This document shows, in pieces, positions 1 to 7,396 of a stretch of 9,665 nucleotides of DNA. This DNA comes from an uncultured delta proteobacterium. GTDB lineage: Bacteria > Myxococcota_A > Bradymonadia > REDH01. The notes beneath the pieces are model-generated. The model saw only the letters and a list, made by a program, of their open reading frames with translations. It was not told the origin of the DNA and searched no databases. The DNA lies in NCBI GenBank assembly GCA_903912275.1, contig CAIWGR010000102.1, positions 1 through 9,665 of the forward strand. The letters run 5' to 3'. The position numbers were made by a program, and so were the translations under genes. Positions within the stretch are counted from its first letter, which is position 1; each line of letters opens with the position of its first letter.

Positions 1-858
1 GACCTTCCCGGCGCGCTCGTCGAGGCCCGCCGCCTCACCATCCTCATCGACTACTTCAACGGAACCGACCTCGCCGGCCACCCCGCGATTCAGGCCGCCA
101 GCCTCCTCGCCGGCCTCGCCTTCGAGGCGGGCGGAGACGCCACAGGCGACAAGCTCGTCGCAGAATCTGGGCTGATGCCGGCAGGGGCAGAAAAGGACGA
201 GACCGGGGACGGAAAGGGCCTCGTCTTCGCTGTCGTCTGTTCCGGCCTCGCCCCCTACCGCCGCGCAGAGCGCTACCCCATCGGCGTCGTCTTCGACGCC
301 GTCGGACGCGACAGCCGCTACCAACTCTCGCAGGCGCAGCAGGAGCAGATGGCCAAGGCCTCCGCCGAGAACCTCCTCACCTGGGTCAACTACCCTGTCC
401 TCGTGCGCTACCCCGCGAGCACCGCTCGCTTCACCGCCTCCGCAGCGGGGTTCAGCGCTGAGGCCACCGAGATCGCCGACCTCGCGGACTTCGCCCTCGC
501 ACAGTGGAAGTCCGAAGAGTCGGCCATCGCCTGGGCAGCTCTCACCCGCGCCATCACCCGCATCATCGCCCGCGAAGCCGTGCAGGCCGTCGGCGATGCC
601 GCGGGCGGCAAGAACAGCAGCACCGCCACCGCCTTCTTCGTCCTCAGCCTCATCACCCAGGGGGTGATGCAGGCCGCCGACACACCCGATACCCGCACCT
701 GGAATATGATGCCGGCGCGCATCTCGCTCGCAGCTCTCCGTGTCCCGATCGGAGAGCAGCAGCTCACCTTCACCTCCAGCTCCGGCCATACCCAGAGCCT
801 CAAGATCTCGGCCCGTGACGACCGCCCCGTCGTCGCACTCTTCCGCACCACCGAGTAG
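1..858 (+). CDS. COG3014-like uncharacterised protein, 5' end missing
   Basis: The frame is open from the first base to the TAG at 856-858, so the 285 visible residues are the C-terminal part of a longer protein; an internal ATG at 175 is not needed as a start. The visible part matches my recollection of the COG3014 family of bacterial uncharacterised, often exported proteins. It has a central block with a YPIGVVFDAVG segment, an AITRIIAREAVQAV helix resembling the family's Ala/Arg-rich helix, an 'AADTPDTRTWNMMPARISLAALRVPIG' region (shown here only as pattern: Asp-x-Arg-x-Trp, then Pro-Ala-x-Ile, then a Gly turn) and a final beta strand ending in VVALFRTTE. Function is unknown. The signal peptide or lipobox, if any, lies outside the window. 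It is followed after 43 bp by the cysteine-cluster gene on the same strand. Family assignment is from memory of the motif pattern and is moderately secure; the coding call itself is secure. Confidence 0.8.
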   Translation, partial: DLPGALVEARRLTILIDYFNGTDLAGHPAIQAASLLAGLAFEAGGDATGDKLVAESGLMPAGAEKDETGDGKGLVFAVVCSGLAPYRRAERYPIGVVFDAVGRDSRYQLSQAQQEQMAKASAENLLTWVNYPVLVRYPASTARFTASAAGFSAEATEIADLADFALAQWKSEESAIAWAALTRAITRIIAREAVQAVGDAAGGKNSSTATAFFVLSLITQGVMQAADTPDTRTWNMMPARISLAALRVPIGEQQLTFTSSSGHTQSLKISARDDRPVVALFRTTE

Positions 859-901
859 CCCCGAACGCCGCGCAGCAGCGGCCTCCCGCCTCGAGTCAAC
901 C

Positions 902-1414
902 ATGTCTGAGCATCGCCGCGCCAGCCTCCTCGCGCTCCACCGCGAAATCGACCTCATCGCGGGAGGCGTCGCGGGGCAGCACAACCTCCACTGCAGGCGC
1001 GGCTGCTCCTCCTGCTGCGTCGACGAACTCACCGTCTTCGAGGTCGAGGCCGACCGCATCCGCGACGCCTTCCCCGAACTGCTCGAGACCGGACAGCCAG
1101 CCCCGGCTGGCGCCTGCGCCTTCCTCGACAGTGACGGCGCCTGCCGCGTCTACGAGGCCCGGCCCTACGTCTGCCGCACGCAGGGACTGCCGCTCCGCTG
1201 GTTCGAGGAGGACGAAGAGGACGAGGTCGTCGAGCTCCGCGATATCTGCCCGCTCAACGCCGAGGAGGTCGCGCCCGAGACCCTCGACGACGAGGCCTGC
1301 TGGACCATCGGCCCCTTCGAAGAGCGGCTCGCCGCCCTCCAAGAAGAGGCCGACGGCGGCGCCATGCTCCGCACGCCGCTCCGCGCCCTCTTCCGGGCAA
1401 CACCGTCAGCCTGA
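902..1414 (+). CDS. YkgJ family cysteine cluster protein
   Basis: A 170-residue cytosolic protein with the CxxxCxxCC signature of the YkgJ (zinc- or iron-chelating cysteine cluster) family. The cysteines are C31, C35, C38 and C39, followed by C72, C81, C91 in the typical 'C-x-F-L...G-x-C-x-V-Y-E-x-RP-x-x-C-R' block (residues 72-92), and C116 in a DICPLN segment. Eight cysteines at family spacing argue for an intact metal site. The family is thought to bind a metal or an Fe-S cluster, but no reaction is established. An acidic run (residues 102-108, EEDEEDE) sits between the third and fourth cysteine groups. The frame is open further upstream, into the preceding gene. I chose the ATG at 902 because it lies just after the upstream stop and gives a normal N-terminus 30 residues ahead of the cluster. 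No strong Shine-Dalgarno is visible. It is probably co-transcribed with the upstream gene (43-bp gap). Confidence 0.88.
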   Translation: MSEHRRASLLALHREIDLIAGGVAGQHNLHCRRGCSSCCVDELTVFEVEADRIRDAFPELLETGQPAPAGACAFLDSDGACRVYEARPYVCRTQGLPLRWFEEDEEDEVVELRDICPLNAEEVAPETLDDEACWTIGPFEERLAALQEEADGGAMLRTPLRALFRATPSA

Positions 1415-1444
1415 CGAGCCGCCGAAGAGCGTTCCTGCCCCCCT

Positions 1445-1507
1445 CCGAGCAAGTTGCAGAATCCCGCGTGATCGCCTACCTAGCGCGCGCAACTTGCGGC
1501 TGCTCGG
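1445..1507 (+). promoter_or_regulatory. Long bulged inverted repeat upstream of infC
   Basis: The left arm CCGAGC-AAGTTGC (1445-1457) is complementary to GCAACTT (1489-1495) plus GCTCGG (1502-1507). This gives 13 base pairs interrupted by a single 6-nt bulge (GCGGCT, 1496-1501), with a 31-nt apical region. No T-run follows, so it is not a standard intrinsic terminator. It lies 38 nt upstream of the infC GTG. It could be an mRNA leader element, a stop signal for the preceding unit, or a DNA operator. The pairing is directly visible; the role is inference. Confidence 0.5.
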
Positions 1508-1530
1508 CATCCGTTTCTCATCCCTTCTCT

Positions 1531-1535
1531 AGAGG
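1531..1535 (+). promoter_or_regulatory. Shine-Dalgarno for infC (decides GTG start)
   Basis: AGAGG ends 9 nt before the GTG at 1545, while the ATG at 1581 has no comparable purine-rich element (it is preceded by GACTGCAGAA). The in-frame TAG at 1530-1532 rules out any start further upstream. Confidence 0.6.
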
Positions 1536-1544
1536 TCTCTCAGC

Positions 1545-2090
1545 GTGTCATCCCCACTTAAGCCACAGCAGACTGCAGAAATGCATCGCATCAATCACCA
1601 GATCCGCATCTCGCAGATCCGCGTGATCGGAATCGACGGTGAACAGCTGGGAATCATGACACCCGACGAGGGACGGCACATCGCGCAAGATGCCGGCGTA
1701 GACCTCGTTGAGGTCGCACCCAAGGCCATGCCGCCCGTCTGCCGCATCATGGACTACGGAAAGTTCCGCTACGAACTCTCCAAGAAGGAGTCCAAGAGCA
1801 AGGCGACGCGCGTTGAACTCAAGACCATCACGCTCCGGCCCAAGACCGACACCCACGACCTCGAGACCAAGCTCAACCAGGCGCGCGGTTTCATCGAGAA
1901 GGGCGACCGTGTGAAGTTCGTCATGCGTATGCGTGGCCGCGAGAGCTCCCACATGAACCTCTGGATCGAGAAGATGAACCTCATGGTTCAGGCCATGAGC
2001 GACGTTGCTGAGTCGGCTGGCCCGCCGCAGCCCGAGGGCCGTACCCTCACCGTCACCATCGAGCCGATCGGTTCGAAGAACAACCACTGA
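1545..2090 (+). CDS. infC: Translation initiation factor IF-3
   Basis: IF-3 binds the 30S subunit, keeps it apart from 50S and monitors start-codon and initiator-tRNA selection. The 181-residue product is full length and covers both family domains. The N-terminal domain includes RINHQIR (residues 15-21), GEQLGIM and the family signature GVDLVEVAPKAMPPVCRIMD with YGKF directly after it. A basic linker follows (SKKESKSKAT), then the C-terminal ribosome-binding domain with TLRPKTDTHDLETKL, FIEKGDRVKFVMRMRGRE and a final EGRTLTVTIEP strand. The protein starts with GTG, not the AUU typical of enterobacterial infC, and the frame leaves only GTG 1545 or ATG 1581 as conventional starts. It ends close to the core domain and lacks the long C-terminal extension of the Myxococcus IF-3 (Dsg). 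It is not followed by rpmI-rplT, its usual partners. A lipoprotein gene begins 11 nt after its stop. Confidence 0.97.
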   Translation: MSSPLKPQQTAEMHRINHQIRISQIRVIGIDGEQLGIMTPDEGRHIAQDAGVDLVEVAPKAMPPVCRIMDYGKFRYELSKKESKSKATRVELKTITLRPKTDTHDLETKLNQARGFIEKGDRVKFVMRMRGRESSHMNLWIEKMNLMVQAMSDVAESAGPPQPEGRTLTVTIEPIGSKNNH

Positions 2091-2101
2091 CCCACAGCGC
2101 C

Positions 2102-4279
2102 ATGCGGGGATGCCGGCTCGCGTTTGCCTGCGGCCTCACGGCCGCGCTCCTCGCCGCCTGCGGCAGCAAGGAACAGCCGCCACCACCCGCTGCAACTCCA
2201 GCGGCAAACCGCCCGCCCGAGCCCCCCGACAAGCCCGTCGCACGGTTCGACCTCGCCGGGCAGCTCCACCTCCAATGGGTCCGTGGCAGCGACCCCGATA
2301 GTTCCGTAGACCAACTCAAGGTCGAAATCGTCCTCTCCGGCTCGCCCTACAGCACCCCGAAGGACAAGGCCGAACGCTTCGTCTCACCCCCTGGCGCCAA
2401 CGAGGCCATCCTCACCTCGGCGATCGCAGATCCCATCATCTCCATCCGGACGATCGACCCGCAAGGGCTCGCCTCCGCAGCCCGAACCATCTCCTCTGTG
2501 GAGCAGCCTCCACAATGGACCAGATGGCCCGCCGGCGGCCCGGAACGCAGGCTGGTCGACTGTCTCTGGCGCGAAGAGCGGGGGCTGCTCTGCACCGGAG
2601 CGAACGGCGCCATTCTCACCGACGGCGACACCCTCGTTCCCTCCGGCCTGCGCGGTAGACTCCGGATCGCAGGCAGCATCACAGAGCCACCCTGGCTCGT
2701 GACCGACGAGGGCCGAGTCCTCGTCCCCGCGCCTGCCGGCAAGCTCGACCCACCAGCAACGGCGACAGCTTGGACCCCGCTCCAGGCCACGCTCGCTGAG
2801 CCCTACCCCGCAGGCCCGATCAAGAGCCTGCAGGCCGATGCCTTCGGTCTCACACACCTCATCGACGCCACCGGCGCTGTCTGGATCGGCGACGCGCATC
2901 ACCTCCTCCGCATGAGTTCGCCCCTCGCCTCCGCGGAGGGCTGCGACCACCTCAGCGCCCTCGGCTTCTCACACGAAGTCGGACTCGCCGTCTGCGACTC
3001 CGGCAAGGTCTTCACCGTCGCCACCGACCGTGCAGGCATGCAGTGGCGCCCCCTGACGGCCACCACCGATCCGCTGCCCTCAGAGGGCATCCTGGAGATC
3101 ATCGCCTCCACCCCCGGGCAGGTCGTCGTCATTGAGCCAACCCGCATCCGAAGCGTCGCCGTGGGAGGCTGGAGCACCCTGCTCGACCAGACCGCTGCCA
3201 CAGGCGGAACCCCGCTCCGCATCGGTCGCAGCGCCTCGCGGAGCAGCGACCCGAACACCCACTACATCCCCACCTCGCAGGGCCTCGCCCTCCTCCGCGA
3301 CGGAAGCCTCACGCTCGTCGCAGGAACGCCGCGCAACCTCGTCGGCATCATCCCCCCGGTTTCCAATCTTGGCGAGGTCACGCTCATCGACGCCGACGGC
3401 GCACGCTTCATCTGGACCGGCACAGATCTTCGCAACGAGGTCCCGCCACCGCTCCGCGCCGACCTCCTCTTCCATGCCGCCGACCTCCTCGTCGCGGTCA
3501 CCGCGCTGCCGCGGCAACCCTCCGACCCTCCCACGCTCCTCCGCGTGGAGCCCCCACCGGGCGTCAACGTCACCCTCCGCGCGGGGCTCCGGACATCGGA
3601 CGGGCAGCTCATCATCGCTGGCTCCGAGGCTGGCCTCGCAACCGTGTGGGCGCGCTCAAACGACAGTTGGACGCCCACCCGACTCGAGGCAGAGGGCATC
3701 CGCCCCACCGAGCTCATCGGGCTCGATCAGGATACCGCCGGCAACCTCATTGCCATCTCCGAGCACGAGGTCTTCCGACGTGCCGACGGTCTCTGGAGCC
3801 ATCACTCCAGCCAACCGGGCGCGCTCAAGCAGCTCTTCGCTGCAGGAGCAGACTTCCTTCTCTTCGCCGATGGCGCCACCCTCACCTGCAACCCAACCTC
3901 CTGCCAGCCCGCAGCCCCCGCAATCGCCGCAGGCGCGGGCCGTCTGCAATGGCACGAAGGCGGAGGCCGTTGGTCACTCGACAGCGACGGAACGCTGCGA
4001 CGCCTCAACACATCGTCCGCCGACGCCACGTGGCAACAGGCAATGGGAGCCCTCCCGGCAGACTGCGCCACGGGCCTCGTGCAGCGCCTCTCGGACGATG
4101 GCTTCGATCTCCTGCGCTATGCCGACGGACGCATCGCCATCGGCAGGCCCGGCGGCTGCGATCAGGCCGGAACCGCATCCGCCGCGGCCAAACTCTTGAA
4201 GCTTGGAGATCTGCACCTTGTCGCCGACCAGCGCGGCATCCGTGCCATCGCCAGACCCCTGACGGCGCTGCCCAAGTGA
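2102..4279 (+). CDS. Lipoprotein with Fn3-like domain and predicted double beta-propeller
   Basis: A 725-residue protein. Residues 1-20 form a type II signal peptide with lipobox LAAC (Cys20), followed by Gly21, so it is probably an exported, membrane-anchored lipoprotein. A Pro-rich spacer (about 25-45) leads to an Fn3-like domain (about 43-134: LHLQW strand, D-P-D-S turn, and a final ISIRTIDPQG strand). The remaining ~590 residues are a chain of about 12-14 short beta-repeats of the form hydrophobic strand, 'G..L..x-DG..' turn, strand, W-x-x-L. Examples lie around residues 150-180 (GANGAILTDG), at VCDSGKVFTV, LLRDGSLTLV, SDGQLIIAG, DTAGNLIAIS and SLDSDGTLRRL. This is enough for two propellers. 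No catalytic motif is visible; a binding or sensing role is inferred. The ATG at 2102 is 11 nt from the infC stop without a clear Shine-Dalgarno, and the 3' end overlaps the next gene by 4 nt. Confidence 0.85.
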   Translation: MRGCRLAFACGLTAALLAACGSKEQPPPPAATPAANRPPEPPDKPVARFDLAGQLHLQWVRGSDPDSSVDQLKVEIVLSGSPYSTPKDKAERFVSPPGANEAILTSAIADPIISIRTIDPQGLASAARTISSVEQPPQWTRWPAGGPERRLVDCLWREERGLLCTGANGAILTDGDTLVPSGLRGRLRIAGSITEPPWLVTDEGRVLVPAPAGKLDPPATATAWTPLQATLAEPYPAGPIKSLQADAFGLTHLIDATGAVWIGDAHHLLRMSSPLASAEGCDHLSALGFSHEVGLAVCDSGKVFTVATDRAGMQWRPLTATTDPLPSEGILEIIASTPGQVVVIEPTRIRSVAVGGWSTLLDQTAATGGTPLRIGRSASRSSDPNTHYIPTSQGLALLRDGSLTLVAGTPRNLVGIIPPVSNLGEVTLIDADGARFIWTGTDLRNEVPPPLRADLLFHAADLLVAVTALPRQPSDPPTLLRVEPPPGVNVTLRAGLRTSDGQLIIAGSEAGLATVWARSNDSWTPTRLEAEGIRPTELIGLDQDTAGNLIAISEHEVFRRADGLWSHHSSQPGALKQLFAAGADFLLFADGATLTCNPTSCQPAAPAIAAGAGRLQWHEGGGRWSLDSDGTLRRLNTSSADATWQQAMGALPADCATGLVQRLSDDGFDLLRYADGRIAIGRPGGCDQAGTASAAAKLLKLGDLHLVADQRGIRAIARPLTALPK

Positions 4280-5400
4280 AACCGCTCCTCCCCGACTCCT
4301 ATCTCAGCTTCTCGAACCACCTCCGGGAGGTCACGGGGGCAGAGACCACCGCCTGGTTCGGAGATGTCGGCTTCTTCGTGCCCCGCTCCACAGACCTTCT
4401 CCAGTCGTGGATCATCCAGCTCGCGCGACGACGCTGGACCGGCATGCACCCCGACCTCGTCCCCTTTGCGGCAGACGGCGCGGGAAACCTCTTCTGCTTC
4501 GTCCTCTCCGCCGCGGCCCCGATGCGCGACTCCCAGGCCGTCGTCCTCTGGATGTACGAGACCTACCGTTGCGTGCCCGTCGCTTCCTCCTTCGACCTCT
4601 TCGTCGCCTGGATTGGCATCACCTCCTTTGCGGCCGTCCGCCGTGGCAATATCGCCATTCTCGATGCAGGCGGATACGACCTCCGCATCCTTCCGCTCCT
4701 CGACCGATTCGACCTCGCCACCGACTTTCATGTGCTCCTGCCCGAACCCTACCCGAGCAACACAGAGGTGAGCCGCGCCTTCCTGCGCATCGACCCGGAG
4801 GCCCCCGCCTCGCTCGTCCTCACAGCCTGCAGGCTCGGCCAATCCGCGAACGAACTCCGTGGTCTCGCCGAGGCCGAGCACGCCCTCGAGGTCTTCCCCC
4901 ACTTCGGCGCAGCGGCGCTCGCAGCGGGGCGCATCCACGAACTCCACCGCGACCGCGCAGAGGCCCACGCTGCCTACCGCCGCGCCCTCCGCTCCCCGCT
5001 GACCTACAGCGGCGACAGCATGATGCCCTTCCTCAGCGAGGTCCCCGAACTCGACCTCGAAGAGCTCACCACAAAGCTCGCCAACGACCCGGGATTCGAC
5101 GACCCCTACGGCGAGTGGGCCTCCCTCGAACTCATCCTCGACAACGACCCCAACGAACCCGAACCCTGGCTCCACGCCGCGGTCGACGCCGCCAACGACC
5201 AGCAGCTCGAACAGGGTGTCACCTTCGCCGCCAACGCACTCCACCTCACGGCCCAAAAGCCTGAATCCGCCATGGAGTCCATCTCCCTCCTCCTCGAACT
5301 CTACGAAGCGCTCGGGTGGTCTTGGCAACATGGCCTCATGGAGCGAGAACTCGAGGTCCGCGCCGAGGCCGCTCCCGTCTCCAAGAATTCCCGTCGCTGA
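4276..5400 (+). CDS. SUKH (SMI1/KNR4)-like domain protein with C-terminal helical repeats
   Basis: The GTG start at 4276-4278 overlaps the preceding TGA (GTGA), a translational-coupling arrangement. The frame is open far upstream, but that part is a shadow of the lipoprotein gene. The 374-residue product has no signal peptide. Residues 1-118 fit the SMI1/KNR4 (SUKH) pattern: LPDSYLSF at 5-12, WFGDVGFFVP at 27-36, HPDLVPFAADGAGNLFCF at 58-75, and VVLWMYET (89-96) leading to ASSFDLFVAWI (103-113). Residues about 190-245 contain a TPR-like helix pair (AEAHAAYRRAL) and 275-365 further amphipathic helices. SUKH domains are known as immunity proteins of polymorphic toxin systems and as regulatory binding domains. 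No toxin gene is visible here, so a protein-interaction role tied to the upstream lipoprotein or downstream TPR protein is my inference. The SUKH call comes from motif spacing only. Confidence 0.78.
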   Translation: MKPLLPDSYLSFSNHLREVTGAETTAWFGDVGFFVPRSTDLLQSWIIQLARRRWTGMHPDLVPFAADGAGNLFCFVLSAAAPMRDSQAVVLWMYETYRCVPVASSFDLFVAWIGITSFAAVRRGNIAILDAGGYDLRILPLLDRFDLATDFHVLLPEPYPSNTEVSRAFLRIDPEAPASLVLTACRLGQSANELRGLAEAEHALEVFPHFGAAALAAGRIHELHRDRAEAHAAYRRALRSPLTYSGDSMMPFLSEVPELDLEELTTKLANDPGFDDPYGEWASLELILDNDPNEPEPWLHAAVDAANDQQLEQGVTFAANALHLTAQKPESAMESISLLLELYEALGWSWQHGLMERELEVRAEAAPVSKNSRR

Positions 5401-5401
5401 T

Positions 5402-5417
5402 GGCCTGACAACAGGCC
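5402..5417 (+). other. Small hairpin after the SUKH-like gene
   Basis: GGCCTG (5402-5407) pairs with CAGGCC (5412-5417) around an ACAA loop, two bases after the stop codon, in the 61-bp gap before the TPR gene. No T-run follows, so termination is unlikely. It might modulate mRNA processing, or be chance in GC-rich sequence. Confidence 0.3.
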
Positions 5418-5461
5418 CGCCGCAATCATCCTCCGCCACACCCTGCAACCGAGAACGGCCC

Positions 5462-6925
5462 ATGGATTCCATCACCCTCTCTCTCCGAGATGCCGAGCGC
5501 GACGCCGTCGCCTCCTTCAACGCCGGTCTGCAGGCGCATGCGGCGGGCGATGCACAGACGGCGCTCCGCCTCTGGAACGAGGCCTGGGACCGCTCCCGCG
5601 CCCTCCTCCCCGCCGCCCAGAACCTGCTCGCGCTCCACCTCGACGCAGGCAACTATGCGGCCGCAGACGCCATCTACGCCGACCTCCTCCTCGAAGACCC
5701 CTTCGATGCGAATCTCCGCGTCCGCCAAGCCGGACTCCGCAGGCGGCTCGGCCAGTTTGAGCAGGCCCGCGACGGCTACCTCCGCGCCATCGCGATCCAC
5801 CCCTACTTCCGATACTGGCACGACGAACTCGCCGAACTCTACGCCCTGCTCGGTCAGCCCGAAGCCGCGGCGCGGCAGCGCGAGCGCGCCCTCGGGCTCG
5901 ACGCCGACATGGTCGAGCTCGCCTATGACGACGCCATGGTCCACCTCCGCGCCGGCCGCCACTCCATCGCCAGCGCCTGCGCCGAGGCCATCCTCGAAGA
6001 CTTTCCCGCCCACACCGAGGCCCGCATCCTGCTCGTAGAGGCCCATGCCCGTGAAGGCGCGATCGACGAGGCCCGCGCCGCCATCGATGAGGCGCTCGCT
6101 GCGGCGACCTCCGAGACCTCCATCCGGCTCCGCTTTGAGCGCGCGAAGCTGCTCGCCACCGCAGACACTGCTACCGCTGCCGATGACCTCACCGCCGTCC
6201 TCCGTGCGGAGCCCCGCTTCGGTCGCGCGCGCGCACTGGCCGAGAGCCTGGGGCTGCAGGTGGAAGCGCCAGACGCCGAGGCCGTACCTCCCGCAGAGAC
6301 CGCGCTCCTCTCCCCCGAGCGGCTCGCGACGCTCGCCGGCGGCGCCTTTGGCGGCGACGCCCCACGCCTGCTCGCCCCAGACCCCCGCCTGCCCTGGCAA
6401 CTCCGCCTCGACCACCTGCTCCGCCAGGCACTGGCCATCCCGAGCCCCGCGCTCCGACCCGGCCGCGTCGCGCTCGTCGTCGAGCCCGCCGCCGCCTCTA
6501 CCCCCATCGTCATCGAGCTCCTCGGCCTGCTCATGCACCCCGACTTCGCGCTCGGCTTCGACCCCGCGCACCCCAGGCTCTGCTGGTTCGAAGCAGACGC
6601 CGGCGCCCCGGCCATCGCCAACGCCGGCTGGCTCGGAAGCCCCGAACTTCCGCAGATTCAGCCGCATGGCTGGGACGCCACCCTCTTCGGGATCCCGGTC
6701 GAAGCGGCACTCGAGGCAATCCACGAGGCGGGCGGTAGCGAAGGCTTCAACCTCGTCCTCTTCGTCGGCTCGGGACGCCTCCCTGACGCCGCCACCGACG
6801 CCGCAAAGCGCCTCCGACACCTCTCCGTCTACCAGATGGCCCACCTCGGCGGCGCCGCGGGAAACCAGCTCCAGCTCCGACTCAGCGGCCTCGCGCCAAA
6901 CTGGGTCGACCTGCCGACGGGCTAG
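5462..6925 (+). CDS. TPR-repeat protein with unrecognised alpha/beta C-terminal domain
   Basis: A 487-residue protein with no signal peptide or membrane segment. Residues about 12-260 are a run of roughly seven TPR units. Clear copies lie near 15-45 (FNAGLQAHAAGDAQTALRLW), 51-80 (ALHLDAGNYAAADAIYADLL), 85-115 (GQFEQARDGYLRAI), 119-148 (ELYALLGQPEAAARQRERAL), 150-180, 185-215 and 220-250. After a Pro/Ala/Glu linker (about 266-285) comes a ~200-residue domain with short hydrophobic strands (RVALVVEP at 335-342, FNLVLFVGSG near 429) alternating with helices. This suggests a Rossmann- or vWA-like fold, but no MIDAS DxSxS motif or nucleotide-binding loop is present. I do not recognise this domain. 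The ATG at 5462 was chosen because the open frame upstream overlaps the SUKH-like gene. The gene ends 3 nt before dtd, so the two are probably co-transcribed. Confidence 0.85.
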   Translation: MDSITLSLRDAERDAVASFNAGLQAHAAGDAQTALRLWNEAWDRSRALLPAAQNLLALHLDAGNYAAADAIYADLLLEDPFDANLRVRQAGLRRRLGQFEQARDGYLRAIAIHPYFRYWHDELAELYALLGQPEAAARQRERALGLDADMVELAYDDAMVHLRAGRHSIASACAEAILEDFPAHTEARILLVEAHAREGAIDEARAAIDEALAAATSETSIRLRFERAKLLATADTATAADDLTAVLRAEPRFGRARALAESLGLQVEAPDAEAVPPAETALLSPERLATLAGGAFGGDAPRLLAPDPRLPWQLRLDHLLRQALAIPSPALRPGRVALVVEPAAASTPIVIELLGLLMHPDFALGFDPAHPRLCWFEADAGAPAIANAGWLGSPELPQIQPHGWDATLFGIPVEAALEAIHEAGGSEGFNLVLFVGSGRLPDAATDAAKRLRHLSVYQMAHLGGAAGNQLQLRLSGLAPNWVDLPTG

Positions 6926-6928
6926 TCC

Positions 6929-7375
6929 ATGCGGGCCCTCCTCCAGCGGGTCAGCGAGGCCTCTGTTACGGTCGAAGGCGAGCGCATCGGGAGCATCGGC
7001 CACGGCCTGCTCGTCCTCCTGGCGATCGGCGACGGCGACACAGACGACGACCTCGCCTTCATCACTGCCAAAATCCCCGCGCTCCGCATCTTCGAAGATG
7101 ACCAGGGCCGCATGGGGCGCTCCCTCGAAGAGACCGGCGGCGCCATCCTCCTCGTCAGCCAATTCACCCTCTACGCCGACCTCTCCCGCGGGCGGCGACC
7201 TAGCTTCGTCGGCGCCATGCAGCCCGCCCCCGCGAGCGAGCTCGTCGACCGCGCAGCCCGCTGCTGGCGCGAGCGCGGAATCATCGTGGAGACAGGCCGG
7301 TTCGGCGCCGACATGAAGGTCGCACTCATCAACGATGGCCCCGTCACGCTCTGGCTCGACAGCCGCAACCGATAA
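6929..7375 (+). CDS. dtd: D-aminoacyl-tRNA deacylase (DTD)
   Basis: DTD hydrolyses D-amino acids, and also mis-attached glycine, from tRNA, which keeps D-residues out of proteins. It is a homodimeric cytosolic enzyme. The 148-residue length is typical. Diagnostic features are the N-terminal MRALLQRVSEASVTVEG strand, the SQFTLYAD motif (S77-Q78-F79-T80, with the conserved Thr80), the RGRRPSF segment, and near the C-terminus N135-D-G-P-V-T140, the cross-subunit Gly-cisPro motif that excludes L-aminoacyl groups. FGADMKV precedes it as in family members. The ATG lies 3 nt after the stop of the TPR gene with no good Shine-Dalgarno, which suggests coupled translation. The HIT-family gene follows after 21 nt. 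No anomaly in key residues. Confidence 0.97.
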   Translation: MRALLQRVSEASVTVEGERIGSIGHGLLVLLAIGDGDTDDDLAFITAKIPALRIFEDDQGRMGRSLEETGGAILLVSQFTLYADLSRGRRPSFVGAMQPAPASELVDRAARCWRERGIIVETGRFGADMKVALINDGPVTLWLDSRNR

Positions 7376-7396
7376 CCCTCCCGCAGCAGGTCCTCC

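Noticed and set aside
3132..4199. 355-codon + strand frame inside the lipoprotein gene
   Set aside because: Ser/Pro/Arg-rich translation typical of an out-of-frame reading of GC-rich coding DNA; the overlapping lipoprotein frame has a signal peptide and regular repeats.
3646..4275. N-terminal extension of the SUKH-like protein
   Set aside because: The extension is Arg/Pro-rich and overlaps the lipoprotein gene; the GTG at 4276 gives a start directly before the SUKH motif and a standard GTGA coupling.
4276..5400. Polymorphic toxin-immunity locus
   Set aside because: The SUKH-like domain prompted this idea, but no toxin domain, secretion signal for a large toxin, or cassette of immunity genes is present; the neighbours are a propeller lipoprotein and a TPR protein.
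4162..5652. 496-codon open frame on the minus strand
   Set aside because: Same codon-bias artefact, antisense to the SUKH-like gene; composition is Glu/Gly/Val-rich with no motif.
6045..7316. 423-codon + strand frame across the TPR and dtd genes
   Set aside because: Ser/Pro/Arg-rich shadow that crosses two genes with well-supported frames.
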